Source of the DNA: Candidatus Cloacimonadota bacterium
Lineage (GTDB): Bacteria; Cloacimonadota; Cloacimonadia; Cloacimonadales; Cloacimonadaceae
Length of the DNA: 64,000 nt
Direction: 5' to 3'
Assembly: GCA_023228285.1 (NCBI GenBank)
Contig: JALOBM010000003.1
Span: forward strand, 1-64,000
Below, in pieces: positions 44,173 to 52,255 of this stretch. The stretch's first letter is position 1. The number at the start of each line of letters is the position of its first letter. The notes under the pieces were generated by a model. The model was given only the letters and a program-made list of their open reading frames with translations. It did not search any database and was not told the origin of the DNA. Both the position numbers and the translations under genes were made by a program.

Positions 44173-44781
44173 ATGATATTTACTCTTACCGCAGAAACAA
44201 GAAACACCGTAAAGAAAAGTGACCTTACTCAGTTACGCGCCAGCGGAATGATCCCAGCAGTTCTATATGGTGGAGGAATGGAAGCGCTGAAGCTTTCCAT
44301 AAACAGCAATGAATTTATAAAGTGCTACAAAAAGAGCTTTACGGATCTGGCCTTCTACGAGCTGAATCTGGATGGCAAGAAGTACCACACTATATTGAAA
44401 GACAAGCAAATGCACCCTGTACGCAGAGACTTTTTGCATCTTGATTTCTTCGTAGTGGATGCAGAAAGCACCATCGAAGTAGATATCCCCGTAGCCTACA
44501 CGGGAGAAGCAGCCGGAATCAAGGAAGGCGGTTTCATGGATATAATCCAACGTACGGTAAAAGTGGTATGCAAAGCTAATGACGTTCCAGAAGGTTTGGA
44601 ACTGAATGTAAGCGAAATGAAAGTTGGAGATACCAAACATATCGGAGATCTGCCCAAGGGAACTTGGCATTACAAAGAGGCCGATGATGTCACTCTTGTG
44701 GTTATCCATGCGAAAGCATCAGCCCTACCTGATACTCCCGCTGAAGAAGCTCCTTCTGCAGAGAAAAAAGAAGAAGCTTAG
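44173..44781 (+). CDS. rplY: 50S ribosomal protein L25 / Ctc family
   Basis: A 202-residue 5S rRNA-binding protein of the CTC (TL5) type, with the N-terminal L25 domain (TVKKSDLTQLRASGMIPAVL, YHTILKDKQMHPVRRDFLHL) and the C-terminal beta domain (VDIPVAYTGEAAGIKEGGFM ... DVPEGLELNVSEMKVGDTKH), then an Ala/Glu/Lys-rich tail. GGAGG precedes the ATG. prs is upstream and pth follows after eight bases, the usual order. Confidence 0.96.
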   Translation: MIFTLTAETRNTVKKSDLTQLRASGMIPAVLYGGGMEALKLSINSNEFIKCYKKSFTDLAFYELNLDGKKYHTILKDKQMHPVRRDFLHLDFFVVDAESTIEVDIPVAYTGEAAGIKEGGFMDIIQRTVKVVCKANDVPEGLELNVSEMKVGDTKHIGDLPKGTWHYKEADDVTLVVIHAKASALPDTPAEEAPSAEKKEEA

Positions 44782-44789
44782 AACGCAGA

Positions 44790-45392
44790 ATGAAGTTGAT
44801 CCTGGCTTTGGGGAATCATCCTCCCCGCTACCAAAAGACCAGACACAATATTGGTTTTATTGCTTTGAACCGATGGGCTCTTACGCATAACTTGAGCTTC
44901 AGTCATAGTGAGCTTTACGATTATATTGTGTATAGACAGGTAGTAGCGATCAAACCCAGGACCTTCATGAATCTAGTTGAAAAGGCTCTCAAAGAGGTAC
45001 TATTACGCTGGAAAATCTCCGAGATTCTAGTTTTGCACGATGATATCGAACTGGCTCCAGCACATCTGCGGATTCGCAGCGGTGGGGGAGATGGCGGGCA
45101 CAACGGCCTGAAATCCCTATTCAATGTGATGCCTCCTTCAGACCTGAAGAGAATCAGGATTGGAATTGGGCGCTCACAAAGCCTTCCAGCCGACAAATAT
45201 GTCCTGGACGAATTTGCCGATGAAGAGCTGGCTGCTTATGACGAGAGTCTATCCTTGGTGTCCAGATTTCTAGATACCTATGTAAGTGATGACTTCAACG
45301 CTATGTTGAACGAATATAGTAAATGGAAAAAATCCTATTCCGATGGCAAGAACGTCGGAATCAAAAGTCCAAAGGAGGAAAAGGATGATTAA
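44790..45392 (+). CDS. pth: Peptidyl-tRNA hydrolase
   Basis: A 200-residue enzyme that recycles tRNA from prematurely released peptidyl-tRNA. Motifs: LALGNHPPRYQKTRHNIGFI (catalytic His in TRHNIGF), KPRTFMN, LVLHDDIELAPAHLRIRSGG and GGDGGHNGLKSL. The usual GNPG is GNHPP here. It overlaps rpsF by eight bases. Confidence 0.96.
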   Translation: MKLILALGNHPPRYQKTRHNIGFIALNRWALTHNLSFSHSELYDYIVYRQVVAIKPRTFMNLVEKALKEVLLRWKISEILVLHDDIELAPAHLRIRSGGGDGGHNGLKSLFNVMPPSDLKRIRIGIGRSQSLPADKYVLDEFADEELAAYDESLSLVSRFLDTYVSDDFNAMLNEYSKWKKSYSDGKNVGIKSPKEEKDD

Positions 45393-45678
45393 AGATTACG
45401 AACTCATGATGATTTTATCTCCAAAGCTTTCCGCTGAAAAAGCAGATGCAGCCCATGATGCTGCTCTTAGCCTTTTGCGTGAAGCCGGTGCTGAGATCAT
45501 CAAGACTGATGCTTGGGGAAAGCGCATGCTTGCGTATCCCATCGAAAAGCATCTGGAAGCGTATTATTATGTGAACTACATGAAGATGGACAGCCTTGCT
45601 GTAAAGGCCATCAAACAGCAGTTCAACATCAATGAAAACATAATCCGACATATGTTCGTTGCTCATGACGAGAAATAG
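45385..45678 (+). CDS. rpsF: 30S ribosomal protein S6
   Basis: A 97-residue protein of the small-subunit platform that pairs with S18. It begins MIKDYELMMILSPKLSAEKA and holds TDAWGKRMLAYPIEKHLEAY, YYVNYMKMDSLAVKAI and NENIIRHM. The upstream frame extension is ruled out by AAGGAGG and the family N-terminus at ATG 45385. First of the rpsF-ssb-rpsR cluster. Confidence 0.97.
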   Translation: MIKDYELMMILSPKLSAEKADAAHDAALSLLREAGAEIIKTDAWGKRMLAYPIEKHLEAYYYVNYMKMDSLAVKAIKQQFNINENIIRHMFVAHDEK

Positions 45679-45686
45679 GAGGAATT

Positions 45687-46133
45687 ATGGCAGACCTAAG
45701 ATTACCCAGACTAAACAAGTTCATCTGCAGTGGCCGTATAGCCAATGATTTGGAACTGAAATTTACCCCCAAGGGTACCCCTGTAATCCGTATCACTCTG
45801 GCTTCAGACAGATCTTATAAAGACGACTCTGACCAGTGGCAGACAGTAACAAGCTGGATCGATTGCGTAGCTTGGAATAAAACTGCCGAGATGATTGCCA
45901 ACACTGCCCACAAGGGTAGCGCGATCATCGTTGAAGGTCGTATTGACACCAGGAACTGGACTGATCAAAACAACCAAAACCGCAAAAGCACTGAAGTAAA
46001 TGTCGAAGCAGTGCACTTCCTTGAATGGCCTCTCCGCGATGGAGAAGCTCCTCAAGGTCACAATGAAGCGCCAATGCCAAGCGAAGCGCCAGCTCATTCC
46101 AAAAGTGTCACCGACGATGATGTCCCATTTTAG
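45687..46133 (+). CDS. ssb: Single-stranded DNA-binding protein
   Basis: A 148-residue OB-fold protein protecting single-stranded DNA in replication and repair. The core shows [20 protein letters not shown], then [20 protein letters not shown] and [15 protein letters not shown]. The disordered Pro/Ala-rich linker ends in the acidic tip DDDVPF, the docking site for partner proteins. It sits between rpsF and rpsR in the standard order. Confidence 0.97.
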   Translation: MADLRLPRLNKFICSGRIANDLELKFTPKGTPVIRITLASDRSYKDDSDQWQTVTSWIDCVAWNKTAEMIANTAHKGSAIIVEGRIDTRNWTDQNNQNRKSTEVNVEAVHFLEWPLRDGEAPQGHNEAPMPSEAPAHSKSVTDDDVPF

Positions 46134-46141
46134 GAGAAACA

Positions 46142-46378
46142 ATGAATTTCAGCGATAGAAAGAAAAAGTTCACTCGCCGTAAATACTGTAAGTTCTGTGC
46201 CAATCCTGATCTTGTAATCGATTACAAGAACATCGATCTGATGCGTCAATACACTTCTGACGTTGGTAAGATCGAAGCAGCACGTCTCACCGGAACCTGC
46301 GCCAAACACCAGCGCAAGCTTACCACCGAGATCAAACGTGCCCGTCAGATGGCTCTGATCCCTTACGTTGTAGAATAA
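46142..46378 (+). CDS. rpsR: 30S ribosomal protein S18
   Basis: A 78-residue ribosomal protein, signature [40 protein letters not shown] and [20 protein letters not shown]. The two cysteines CKFC near the start are kept, so it is of the zinc-binding kind by sequence. Confidence 0.97.
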   Translation: MNFSDRKKKFTRRKYCKFCANPDLVIDYKNIDLMRQYTSDVGKIEAARLTGTCAKHQRKLTTEIKRARQMALIPYVVE

Positions 46379-46383
46379 ATACG

Positions 46384-47220
46384 ATGTTCCTGCTACCCTT
46401 CCTGAGCGGAACTATGTCGCTATTGAGTCCCTTCCTGGGGATGATAATGGTGATGTATATCAGCGCCAAAATGTTGGGCCCTGCTTTGGTATCTCCGCAA
46501 AGAGCGATAGTATTGTTCTTTGTGATGCCGATCCTGGTTCTGCTGATGGACGGACGTCACGGAGACATTCCACTGATTGCTTCTGATGCGATTTTTGGAG
46601 TGGGTTTGGTGATCTACGTTTTTTTGCTTACTCTCAGGCGCAATCAGGTGCTCAGTGAGGCTTTACTTGCTGGGATATTAGTGATAATAGTTTATTCACT
46701 TGCCAGGATGTACATCTTTGGCGGGATCCTAAGCAAGGCCTATTTGGAAGGGATGCAGATGATACAGGAGCAGATGCCAGCTTTCCTGGATAATGAATAC
46801 ACGCAGCTTAGCGCCAGGATGTGGGAAAACTTGATGCCCGCATTCTGGGGTGTAGGGCAGATTGTTGCCCTTTTGATCGGCTATATCATCTTTCACCGCA
46901 CAATCCATATACCGTTTGTGCCGGCGGATATGAAATTCACAGTATTCTACAATATCCTGATTTTGGCATCGCTTCCCTTGTATATGTTTGAAGCTACAAA
47001 GACAGTATTTGTAAACACTCTGATCCTACTCTGCACCGTGCCCTTGACCCAGGGTTTCTTCCTGGCCTGGACATTCGTATCCAGAATAGTATCTAATAAT
47101 ATCATAAAAAGCATAATCATGTTTGTATTGCTGATATATGCTTTTATTCCGCTCATTCTCATCGGTTTTGCCGATAGCTGGATGAGTAGCAACAAAACGC
47201 GTGGAGGAAATACCGCATGA
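46384..47220 (+). CDS. DUF2232-like integral membrane protein
   Basis: A 278-residue protein with about eight hydrophobic segments, including MSLLSPFLGMIMVMYISAKM, IVLFFVMPILVLLM, LLAGILVIIVYSLARMYIFG and IIKSIIMFVLLIYAFIPLIL. Proteins of the DUF2232 family are encoded between rpsR and rplI in many bacteria; the position here supports the same assignment. Function unknown; some relatives are studied as energy-coupling or membrane-stress proteins. The end overlaps rplI by four bases (ATGA). Confidence 0.8.
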   Translation: MFLLPFLSGTMSLLSPFLGMIMVMYISAKMLGPALVSPQRAIVLFFVMPILVLLMDGRHGDIPLIASDAIFGVGLVIYVFLLTLRRNQVLSEALLAGILVIIVYSLARMYIFGGILSKAYLEGMQMIQEQMPAFLDNEYTQLSARMWENLMPAFWGVGQIVALLIGYIIFHRTIHIPFVPADMKFTVFYNILILASLPLYMFEATKTVFVNTLILLCTVPLTQGFFLAWTFVSRIVSNNIIKSIIMFVLLIYAFIPLILIGFADSWMSSNKTRGGNTA

Positions 47221-47672
47221 AAGTAATCTTGCTCGAAAACATAGAAAAATTGGGTAATCAAGGCGAAGTAGTAAACGTAAAACGGGGATATGCCAGAAAC
47301 TATCTAGTCCCTAGGGACTTCGCTCGTTACGCCACACCTTATAATATGAAACGCTTGGGCAGTATTCAGGAAGAGCTCAAAGCAATAGAAGAAAAAAATA
47401 TCCTGGAGTTAAAAAACCTTGCCGAAAAAATAGCTTCTGTAAAACTGACATTTAACCGCAAAGTGGATGAACAGGGAAACATGTTTGGCTCAGTTTCAGA
47501 GAACGATATCGTTCATGCCCTGAAAGCAGAGGGAGTGGACATACACCGTTCAACGGTGCAAATGGAGCACCATATCAAGGAACTGGGAGATCATAGCATT
47601 TCCATCAGGCTACACAAAGAGGTAGTCACAAATCTGGCTTTTGTGGTTCAAGCAGAAACCGAAGTTGAATAA
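47217..47672 (+). CDS. rplI: 50S ribosomal protein L9
   Basis: A 151-residue two-domain ribosomal protein. N-terminal rRNA-binding domain (MKVILLENIEKLGNQGEVVN, VKRGYARNYLVPRDFARYAT), a long helix (about 40-75) and a C-terminal domain with GNMFGSVSENDIVHALKAEG and IKELGDHSISIRLHKEV. It closes the rpsF-ssb-rpsR-DUF2232 cluster. Confidence 0.97.
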   Translation: MKVILLENIEKLGNQGEVVNVKRGYARNYLVPRDFARYATPYNMKRLGSIQEELKAIEEKNILELKNLAEKIASVKLTFNRKVDEQGNMFGSVSENDIVHALKAEGVDIHRSTVQMEHHIKELGDHSISIRLHKEVVTNLAFVVQAETEVE

Positions 47673-47690
47673 TATTCCCGGGAGGTTCCC

Positions 47691-48266
47691 ATGCATGATA
47701 CATTGTACAAGATCAAGCAGATAGCCACAGTGGTTATCTTCATCGCGGTTCTATCCACGGTGGGGATGATTACCGAGCGTCCGATTATGATGCTTGCATA
47801 CGCTGCATTCTTTCTGGTGTTGAGTGTACTTGTATATTTTTCACTGAAGAACAATCAAAGACACTTTGAGGTAACGTATCGTTCAAACAAAGGCCTTAAA
47901 AGGATAGTGGCTGCGATTCTGATGATCCTGGCCATTGTAACACCTTTGATTATCGCTACACGTACCAGTGTGATCAGTCTGCCGCAAACCCTGAGCTCCG
48001 GTGTTGTGATTCCCATGATGCTTGGTCTCAGCATTCTGTTTATCCTGATGATCTTGGTAACCGTGTACCTGATCAACAGAAAAGGTACGACCGCGGCCAA
48101 ACGTGCCATCGGATACATAGTATTTATTATCGCTTCTATGATCCCCGGTTTGCTGATGTCCCTCGTGGACAGCACCACCATGGGTATCGGATCGGTTTAC
48201 TATGTAGCTATGGCAGTATTGATCCTGGCTTACAACGCCTTTGGTCTTTACTTCAACCAAGAATAA
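47691..48266 (+). CDS. Membrane protein with about six helices, unknown
   Basis: A 191-residue integral membrane protein, helices near residues 10-28, 32-52, 70-90, 103-123, 140-158 and 166-186 (for example IATVVIFIAVLSTVGMI and VVIPMMLGLSILFILMILVT). No domain recognised. GGGAGG precedes the ATG, so it is expressed from the rplI side; a terminator follows it. The loops are short and basic, as for a cytoplasm-oriented small transporter or a structural membrane protein. No function can be assigned. Confidence 0.7.
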   Translation: MHDTLYKIKQIATVVIFIAVLSTVGMITERPIMMLAYAAFFLVLSVLVYFSLKNNQRHFEVTYRSNKGLKRIVAAILMILAIVTPLIIATRTSVISLPQTLSSGVVIPMMLGLSILFILMILVTVYLINRKGTTAAKRAIGYIVFIIASMIPGLLMSLVDSTTMGIGSVYYVAMAVLILAYNAFGLYFNQE

Positions 48267-48278
48267 CACAGTATTAAG

Positions 48279-48324
48279 CGGGAGTATGTCATTTTGGGGC
48301 AGTACTCCCGTTTACTTCTCTTTT
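48279..48324 (+). terminator. Rho-independent terminator after the ribosomal protein cluster
   Basis: CGGGAGTA (48279-48286) pairs with TACTCCCG (48303-48310), followed by TTTACTTCTCTTTTT. It separates the membrane protein gene from the DciA-like gene. Confidence 0.85.
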
Positions 48325-48329
48325 TCAGA

Positions 48330-48632
48330 ATGACTTTCGTTCTTGCTAATCAGCGTTTCAACAAGATAATCTACCAAATAGCAGGCGAAAAATACAATCG
48401 ATTTATCCATGTTTACTTGGGATGGAAGAAGATTGTCGGTCCTCTCTTGGCTGAACGGTCACAACCCATCAAGCTGGAGAATGATGTATTGTTCGTTGGT
48501 GTTCAGAATAGTTCCTGGATGCAGGAATTGGTCTTATTGAAGACGGATATCATCGCCAAATATGCCAATTATGGTGAGCAACTACAAGACATCATATACC
48601 TAATCCAAAGCCCCGGTAAAAGAAAAAAATGA
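48330..48632 (+). CDS. DciA-like protein (DUF721)
   Basis: A 100-residue protein with the DUF721 hallmark: FNKIIYQIAGEKYNRFIHVY, then LGWKKIVGPLLAERSQPIKL, ENDVLFVGVQNSSWMQELVL and LLKTDIIAKYAN. DciA is proposed to load or stabilise the replicative helicase in many bacteria without DnaC. The ATG at 48330 has no clear ribosome binding site; a TTG farther upstream lies inside the terminator. The end overlaps rpe by four bases. Confidence 0.8.
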   Translation: MTFVLANQRFNKIIYQIAGEKYNRFIHVYLGWKKIVGPLLAERSQPIKLENDVLFVGVQNSSWMQELVLLKTDIIAKYANYGEQLQDIIYLIQSPGKRKK

Positions 48633-49270
48633 GCGTACAAATTGCCGCATCCGTACTTTCTGCAGATTTTGGCCATCTCGCCGCTGAGATAAAGAAGCTG
48701 CAAGCAACCGACATAATCCATCTGGATCTGATGGACGGTCATTATGTACCCAATCTCAGTTTCGGATATCCCCTCATCTCAGCGATTCGAAGCCTTAGCG
48801 ATAAAGCTCTTGATGCTCACCTGATGGTTACAAATCCTGATGTCTATGTGGAACCGCTGGCCGAGATCGGCATCCAATACCTTTCTTTTCATCAGGAAAC
48901 AGTGTATCACAGTCATCGCATGGTACAAAAGATCAAATCCCTCGGTATCAAAGCCGGGATCGCACTCAATCCTGCCACTCCCGTGAACACTTTGGATGAT
49001 ATCCTGCCAGAACTGGATTTCGTGCTGGTAATGAGTGTAAATCCGGGTTATTCAGCTCAGAAATTCATTCCCCACGCCATCGATAAAATCGCTCAACTCA
49101 AAGCTCTGAAAGTGAAGTATCCCAATCTGCTGATTGAAGTGGACGGAGGAGTGAATGGCAACAACTGCAGGGAGCTTAGGGAAGCCGGAGCTGACATCCT
49201 GGTATCTGCATCTTATATCTTTGCTTCGCAGGATTACACTGCGTCTATACACACATTGAAGGGAGAGTAA
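48629..49270 (+). CDS. rpe: Ribulose-phosphate 3-epimerase
   Basis: A 213-residue TIM-barrel enzyme of the pentose phosphate pathway interconverting ribulose 5-phosphate and xylulose 5-phosphate. Motifs: IAASVLSADFGHLAAEIKKL, IIHLDLMDGHYVPNLSFGYP, DAHLMVTNP, VLVMSVNPGYSAQKFIPHAI and IEVDGGVN, with the two metal-binding Asp and His residues in place. Overlaps the DciA-like gene by four bases; ffh follows directly. Confidence 0.97.
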   Translation: MSVQIAASVLSADFGHLAAEIKKLQATDIIHLDLMDGHYVPNLSFGYPLISAIRSLSDKALDAHLMVTNPDVYVEPLAEIGIQYLSFHQETVYHSHRMVQKIKSLGIKAGIALNPATPVNTLDDILPELDFVLVMSVNPGYSAQKFIPHAIDKIAQLKALKVKYPNLLIEVDGGVNGNNCRELREAGADILVSASYIFASQDYTASIHTLKGE

Positions 49271-50602
49271 ATGTTTAGCAGCCTGTCCGAACGCCTGGAC
49301 TCCATATTTCGCAACCTGAAAGGTAGTGGCTACCTTACCGAGCAGAACATCAAAGACAGTATGCGCGAGATTCGTCTAGCGTTGCTTGAAGCGGATGTGA
49401 ATTTCAAGATCGTAAAGAAATTCATAGCAGAAGTAGAGAGCAGGGCAGTAGGCGCTGAAGTCATGAAATCCCTTACTCCTGGCCAGCAAATCGTAAAGAT
49501 CGTTCATGAACAACTCATTGCCCTGATGGACACTGAGGGCTTTGAAATGAAGGTCTATAACAATAAACTCACAAAAATTATGATGGTGGGATTGCAAGGT
49601 TCCGGCAAAACCACGGCTTGCGCGAAACTGGCTGCTATGTATCGCAAAAAAGGGATTAAGCCGATGATGGTGGCATGCGATGTCTATCGTCCTGCTGCTA
49701 TCGAACAGCTCAAAGTACTTGGCCGTCAGATCGATATCCCCGTTGTTGCCGACGAGAGCAAAGATGTCCTGGTGATTGCGGAAAAAGCCCTTAAAGAAGC
49801 CTATACTGCATTTACCAATCTTCTCATTTTCGATACTGCCGGACGCTTGCACATCGATGAAGAAATGATGAATGAGGTAGCGCGTCTGAAAGACCATGTG
49901 AAGCCCGATTATATCTTCTTTGTAGCTGATGCTATGACCGGACAGGATGCCGTGACGGTTGCCAATGAATTCTATGATAAATTAAAGTTCGACGGTGTAA
50001 TACTCACCAAGCTGGATGGAGATGCCCGCGGAGGTGCAGCGCTGTCCATTAAAGCTGTAACCGGTAGGCCTTTGGCCTTTATGGGAACCGGCGAGAAGAT
50101 CCCCGATCTGGAAGTGTTTCATGCAGATAGGATGGCTTCACGCATCCTCGGTATGGGCGATGTGCTCAGCCTCATCGAAAAAGCGGAAGAAAGCCTGAAC
50201 GCTGCAGAAGAAGAAAAGCTTGCCCGCAAGATGTTGAAGAACCAGTTTACCTTAAACGACTTTCTAAAACAGCTTCAAAGTATCAAGAAAATGGGTCCGT
50301 TGGAGTCCATCATCAAGATGATTCCAGGGATCGGCTCAAAGCTGCCTGCAGATCTGAAAATCGATGATAATGCCTTAAAACACGTGGAAGCTATCATCCA
50401 ATCCATGACTAATATGGAGCGTGAGAAGCCGGAAATTTTGAACGGAAGCAGAAGACTGCGCATTTCCAAGGGTTGTGGACGTCCCGTAATGGAAGTGAAC
50501 CGCTTGATGCGTCAATTTGAAGACATGAAAAAAATGATGAAAAAGATGAACAGTCCCAAAGGTATGAAACAGTTGGAATCCATGATGAAGGGACAGCAGT
50601 AG
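49271..50602 (+). CDS. ffh: Signal recognition particle protein Ffh
   Basis: A 443-residue SRP GTPase targeting membrane proteins to the inner membrane. N domain (1-90), G domain with P-loop GLQGSGKTT, DTAGRLH and TKLDGDARGG, and a methionine-rich M domain at the C-terminus (MRQFEDMKKMMKKMNSPKGM) that binds 4.5S RNA and signal sequences. The usual GSG before the M-domain helix is GCG (SKGCGRPVMEVN). Starts right after rpe and ends the run with a terminator at 50632. Confidence 0.97.
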   Translation: MFSSLSERLDSIFRNLKGSGYLTEQNIKDSMREIRLALLEADVNFKIVKKFIAEVESRAVGAEVMKSLTPGQQIVKIVHEQLIALMDTEGFEMKVYNNKLTKIMMVGLQGSGKTTACAKLAAMYRKKGIKPMMVACDVYRPAAIEQLKVLGRQIDIPVVADESKDVLVIAEKALKEAYTAFTNLLIFDTAGRLHIDEEMMNEVARLKDHVKPDYIFFVADAMTGQDAVTVANEFYDKLKFDGVILTKLDGDARGGAALSIKAVTGRPLAFMGTGEKIPDLEVFHADRMASRILGMGDVLSLIEKAEESLNAAEEEKLARKMLKNQFTLNDFLKQLQSIKKMGPLESIIKMIPGIGSKLPADLKIDDNALKHVEAIIQSMTNMEREKPEILNGSRRLRISKGCGRPVMEVNRLMRQFEDMKKMMKKMNSPKGMKQLESMMKGQQ

Positions 50603-50631
50603 AGCCGGATACCCATCCAATATTATGCTTT

Positions 50632-50667
50632 GGTCGTGATTCCCAGTTGATCACGGCCTTTGTCTTT
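50632..50667 (+). terminator. Rho-independent terminator of ffh
   Basis: GGTCGTGAT (50632-50640) pairs with ATCACGGCC (50650-50658), allowing one wobble pair, followed by TTTGTCTTT. Confidence 0.85.
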
Positions 50668-50686
50668 GCCAATAGATTAGGCTATG

Positions 50687-50765
50687 ATCAAGCTGATATT
50701 ATCCCGTTATCATCTAGTGTTCACTCGATCATCACTGCATGATATCTCGATCGCTACAGCTTGAC
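50687..50765 (+). repeat. Dispersed hairpin repeat, copy 6
   Basis: GATCAAGCTGATAT, then GTTATCATC, tAGTG-TT-CACTc, a worn right arm GATCATCAC, then CATGATATC. The outer part contains AGCTTGACC on the reverse side, shared in part with copy 3 (GGTCAAGCT). It lies between the convergent ffh and phosphotransferase genes. Confidence 0.7.
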
Positions 50766-50819
50766 CCAAAGAGAGAGAAGACGGGGAGAGAAATTCCGGG
50801 CGGCAGGGAAATCTGATCG

Positions 50820-51440
50820 CTACACTATATCATGAAGCCAGTCTCTGTTACGCTTGCTTTGAACGGAAGGTATCATCCCGCGATGGCGGATTCGGCGCTT
50901 GTCGAAACGTTTGATGCTCTGTTGCAAGCAGCCTGTCCAGAGCTGATGGTTCAGTTGGATTTGATCCTGATAACGGTCAAGAAAGGGAGCGGCGATACTG
51001 ACGAAATCTGTATATTCATATTCTTCCGCCCAAAATAACAAGAGGTGCGAGACATCGGTCTCGGGGAAGTCCTCTCTGCTATCCGAAAAATCCACAAAGT
51101 AGTAATCGGTACCACAAAGGATGATGTTCTTCGGTTGGTTATCTATGTGGCATATGCATTTATGTCCTTCCATACTCGCAGTGTGAAAATCTGCTATTGC
51201 AGAACCGAGATGGGCGGAATCAAAGCCCAACTGATCCATATATGAGGAGGCTTTTATCCTTTGAGTGCTAATATACCATAGCGATTCCCCTATTTTCTCG
51301 GATTTTCCATGGCTGAGTAATAGGGGGACATGAGGCAGATTGAGATTGTAAACCTTCAATTCGGCTTCATAGCACTTCGGATCGCTAAAGGTCTTGATGA
51401 TTTCTTTTGGATATAGTACGATATTGGGTCTGTCTATCAT
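50820..51440 (-). CDS. Small APH-like phosphotransferase
   Basis: A 206-residue kinase-fold protein, short for the family (about 260-350), with a reduced N-lobe. The catalytic loop HIDNQPKNI fits HxDxxxxN and the metal loop is FVDFSDS instead of DFG/DFD. These are the choline-kinase or aminoglycoside-phosphotransferase motifs, but the substrate is unknown; small-molecule phosphorylation in the cytoplasm is inferred. Its start overlaps the stop of the NHL-like gene by one base, so it is the last gene of the long minus-strand run. Hairpin repeat copy 6 follows its end. Confidence 0.7.
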   Translation of the reverse strand: MIDRPNIVLYPKEIIKTFSDPKCYEAELKVYNLNLPHVPLLLSHGKSEKIGESLWYISTQRIKASSYMDQLGFDSAHLGSAIADFHTASMEGHKCICHIDNQPKNIILCGTDYYFVDFSDSREDFPETDVSHLLLFWAEEYEYTDFVSIAAPFLDRYQDQIQLNHQLWTGCLQQSIKRFDKRRIRHRGMIPSVQSKRNRDWLHDIV

Positions 51441-52255
51441 TAATTAAGGGTGATTCGCTCGATTTTGTTTTGCTTTAGCATAGGCACAATCAGTTCGTTT
51501 GAGGGCAGATGATAATAGATGTCTGCAGCACTGTCATATCCCTTCAGGTCTGTGATAAAACGATTCTGCTCCTGCGGGATTTCGATGATCATCTGTTCTT
51601 TCCAGGAGCTGAAATAGATACGTCCCAGGTCATCAATGGCGATGCCATCCAGATTGGAGTACATGGTATCCTTAAAAATACTGACGCTCATATCCCGGGT
51701 GTCCAGGCTGAGGATGGGAGATTGTTCCTTATTACCTACGATGAACATCTGCCAGCGGGGGCGATCGTAGATGATGCCGTTTGGCGCTGAGATGAGTTCG
51801 TGAGAAATCCGCTGCTGTGTCTTGGATTGGGGATCATACACGAATACGCTGTTGCCGGGAGTGTCCGTAATATAGAGTTTACCATATTCATCCATAGCGA
51901 TGTCGTTCAAACCCACCGCGTCATTAATGGGGTAGCTTTCGATTATCTTGGCTTCGCTAACGCTCACCACATGAATCTGAGCAGGATCGGTTACATAGAG
52001 CAAATCACCTACCAGCAGTAGCCCTTTGGGAGCTTCGAACCCTTCTTTGATGAACTCGCTGTATTGTCCCTGGTTATCCATCGCCACGATGCTGCCGTCT
52101 CCCACGTTCGAGATCAGGAAGCGTTCGCCTACAGAATCGTAAGCCACACTCTCGGGTTTGTTCAAGTAGTTGTCTTTACCACCTGCGAGTACGTAGATTA
52201 ATGCTGCTACGATAGCCAGGATCACTATTATCAATATGATGTATTTTTTTTTCAT
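51440..52255 (-). CDS. NHL/SMP-30-like beta-propeller, membrane-anchored
   Basis: A 271-residue protein with one N-terminal membrane helix (MKKKYIILIIVILAIVAALI) acting as anchor or uncleaved signal. The rest is a six-bladed propeller of NHL or SMP-30 type: NKPESVAYDSVGERFLISNV, NDIAMDEYGKLYITDTPGNS, NLDGIAIDDLGRIYFSSWKE. The blades often bind sugars or metal, but no catalytic residues are recognised. ATG 52255 overlaps the cysS stop by four bases. The longer frame upstream to 52273 has no support. Confidence 0.75.
   Translation of the reverse strand: MKKKYIILIIVILAIVAALIYVLAGGKDNYLNKPESVAYDSVGERFLISNVGDGSIVAMDNQGQYSEFIKEGFEAPKGLLLVGDLLYVTDPAQIHVVSVSEAKIIESYPINDAVGLNDIAMDEYGKLYITDTPGNSVFVYDPQSKTQQRISHELISAPNGIIYDRPRWQMFIVGNKEQSPILSLDTRDMSVSIFKDTMYSNLDGIAIDDLGRIYFSSWKEQMIIEIPQEQNRFITDLKGYDSAADIYYHLPSNELIVPMLKQNKIERITLN

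Noticed and set aside
186-50765. CRISPR array interpretation of the repeated hairpins
   Set aside because: Copies are thousands of bases apart, not regularly spaced, and the hairpin lies inside the unit; there are no spacers and no cas genes.
7041-50765. The hairpin repeats as ordinary terminators
   Set aside because: No T-run follows them, proper terminators sit separately near several copies, and copies occur in divergent gaps.
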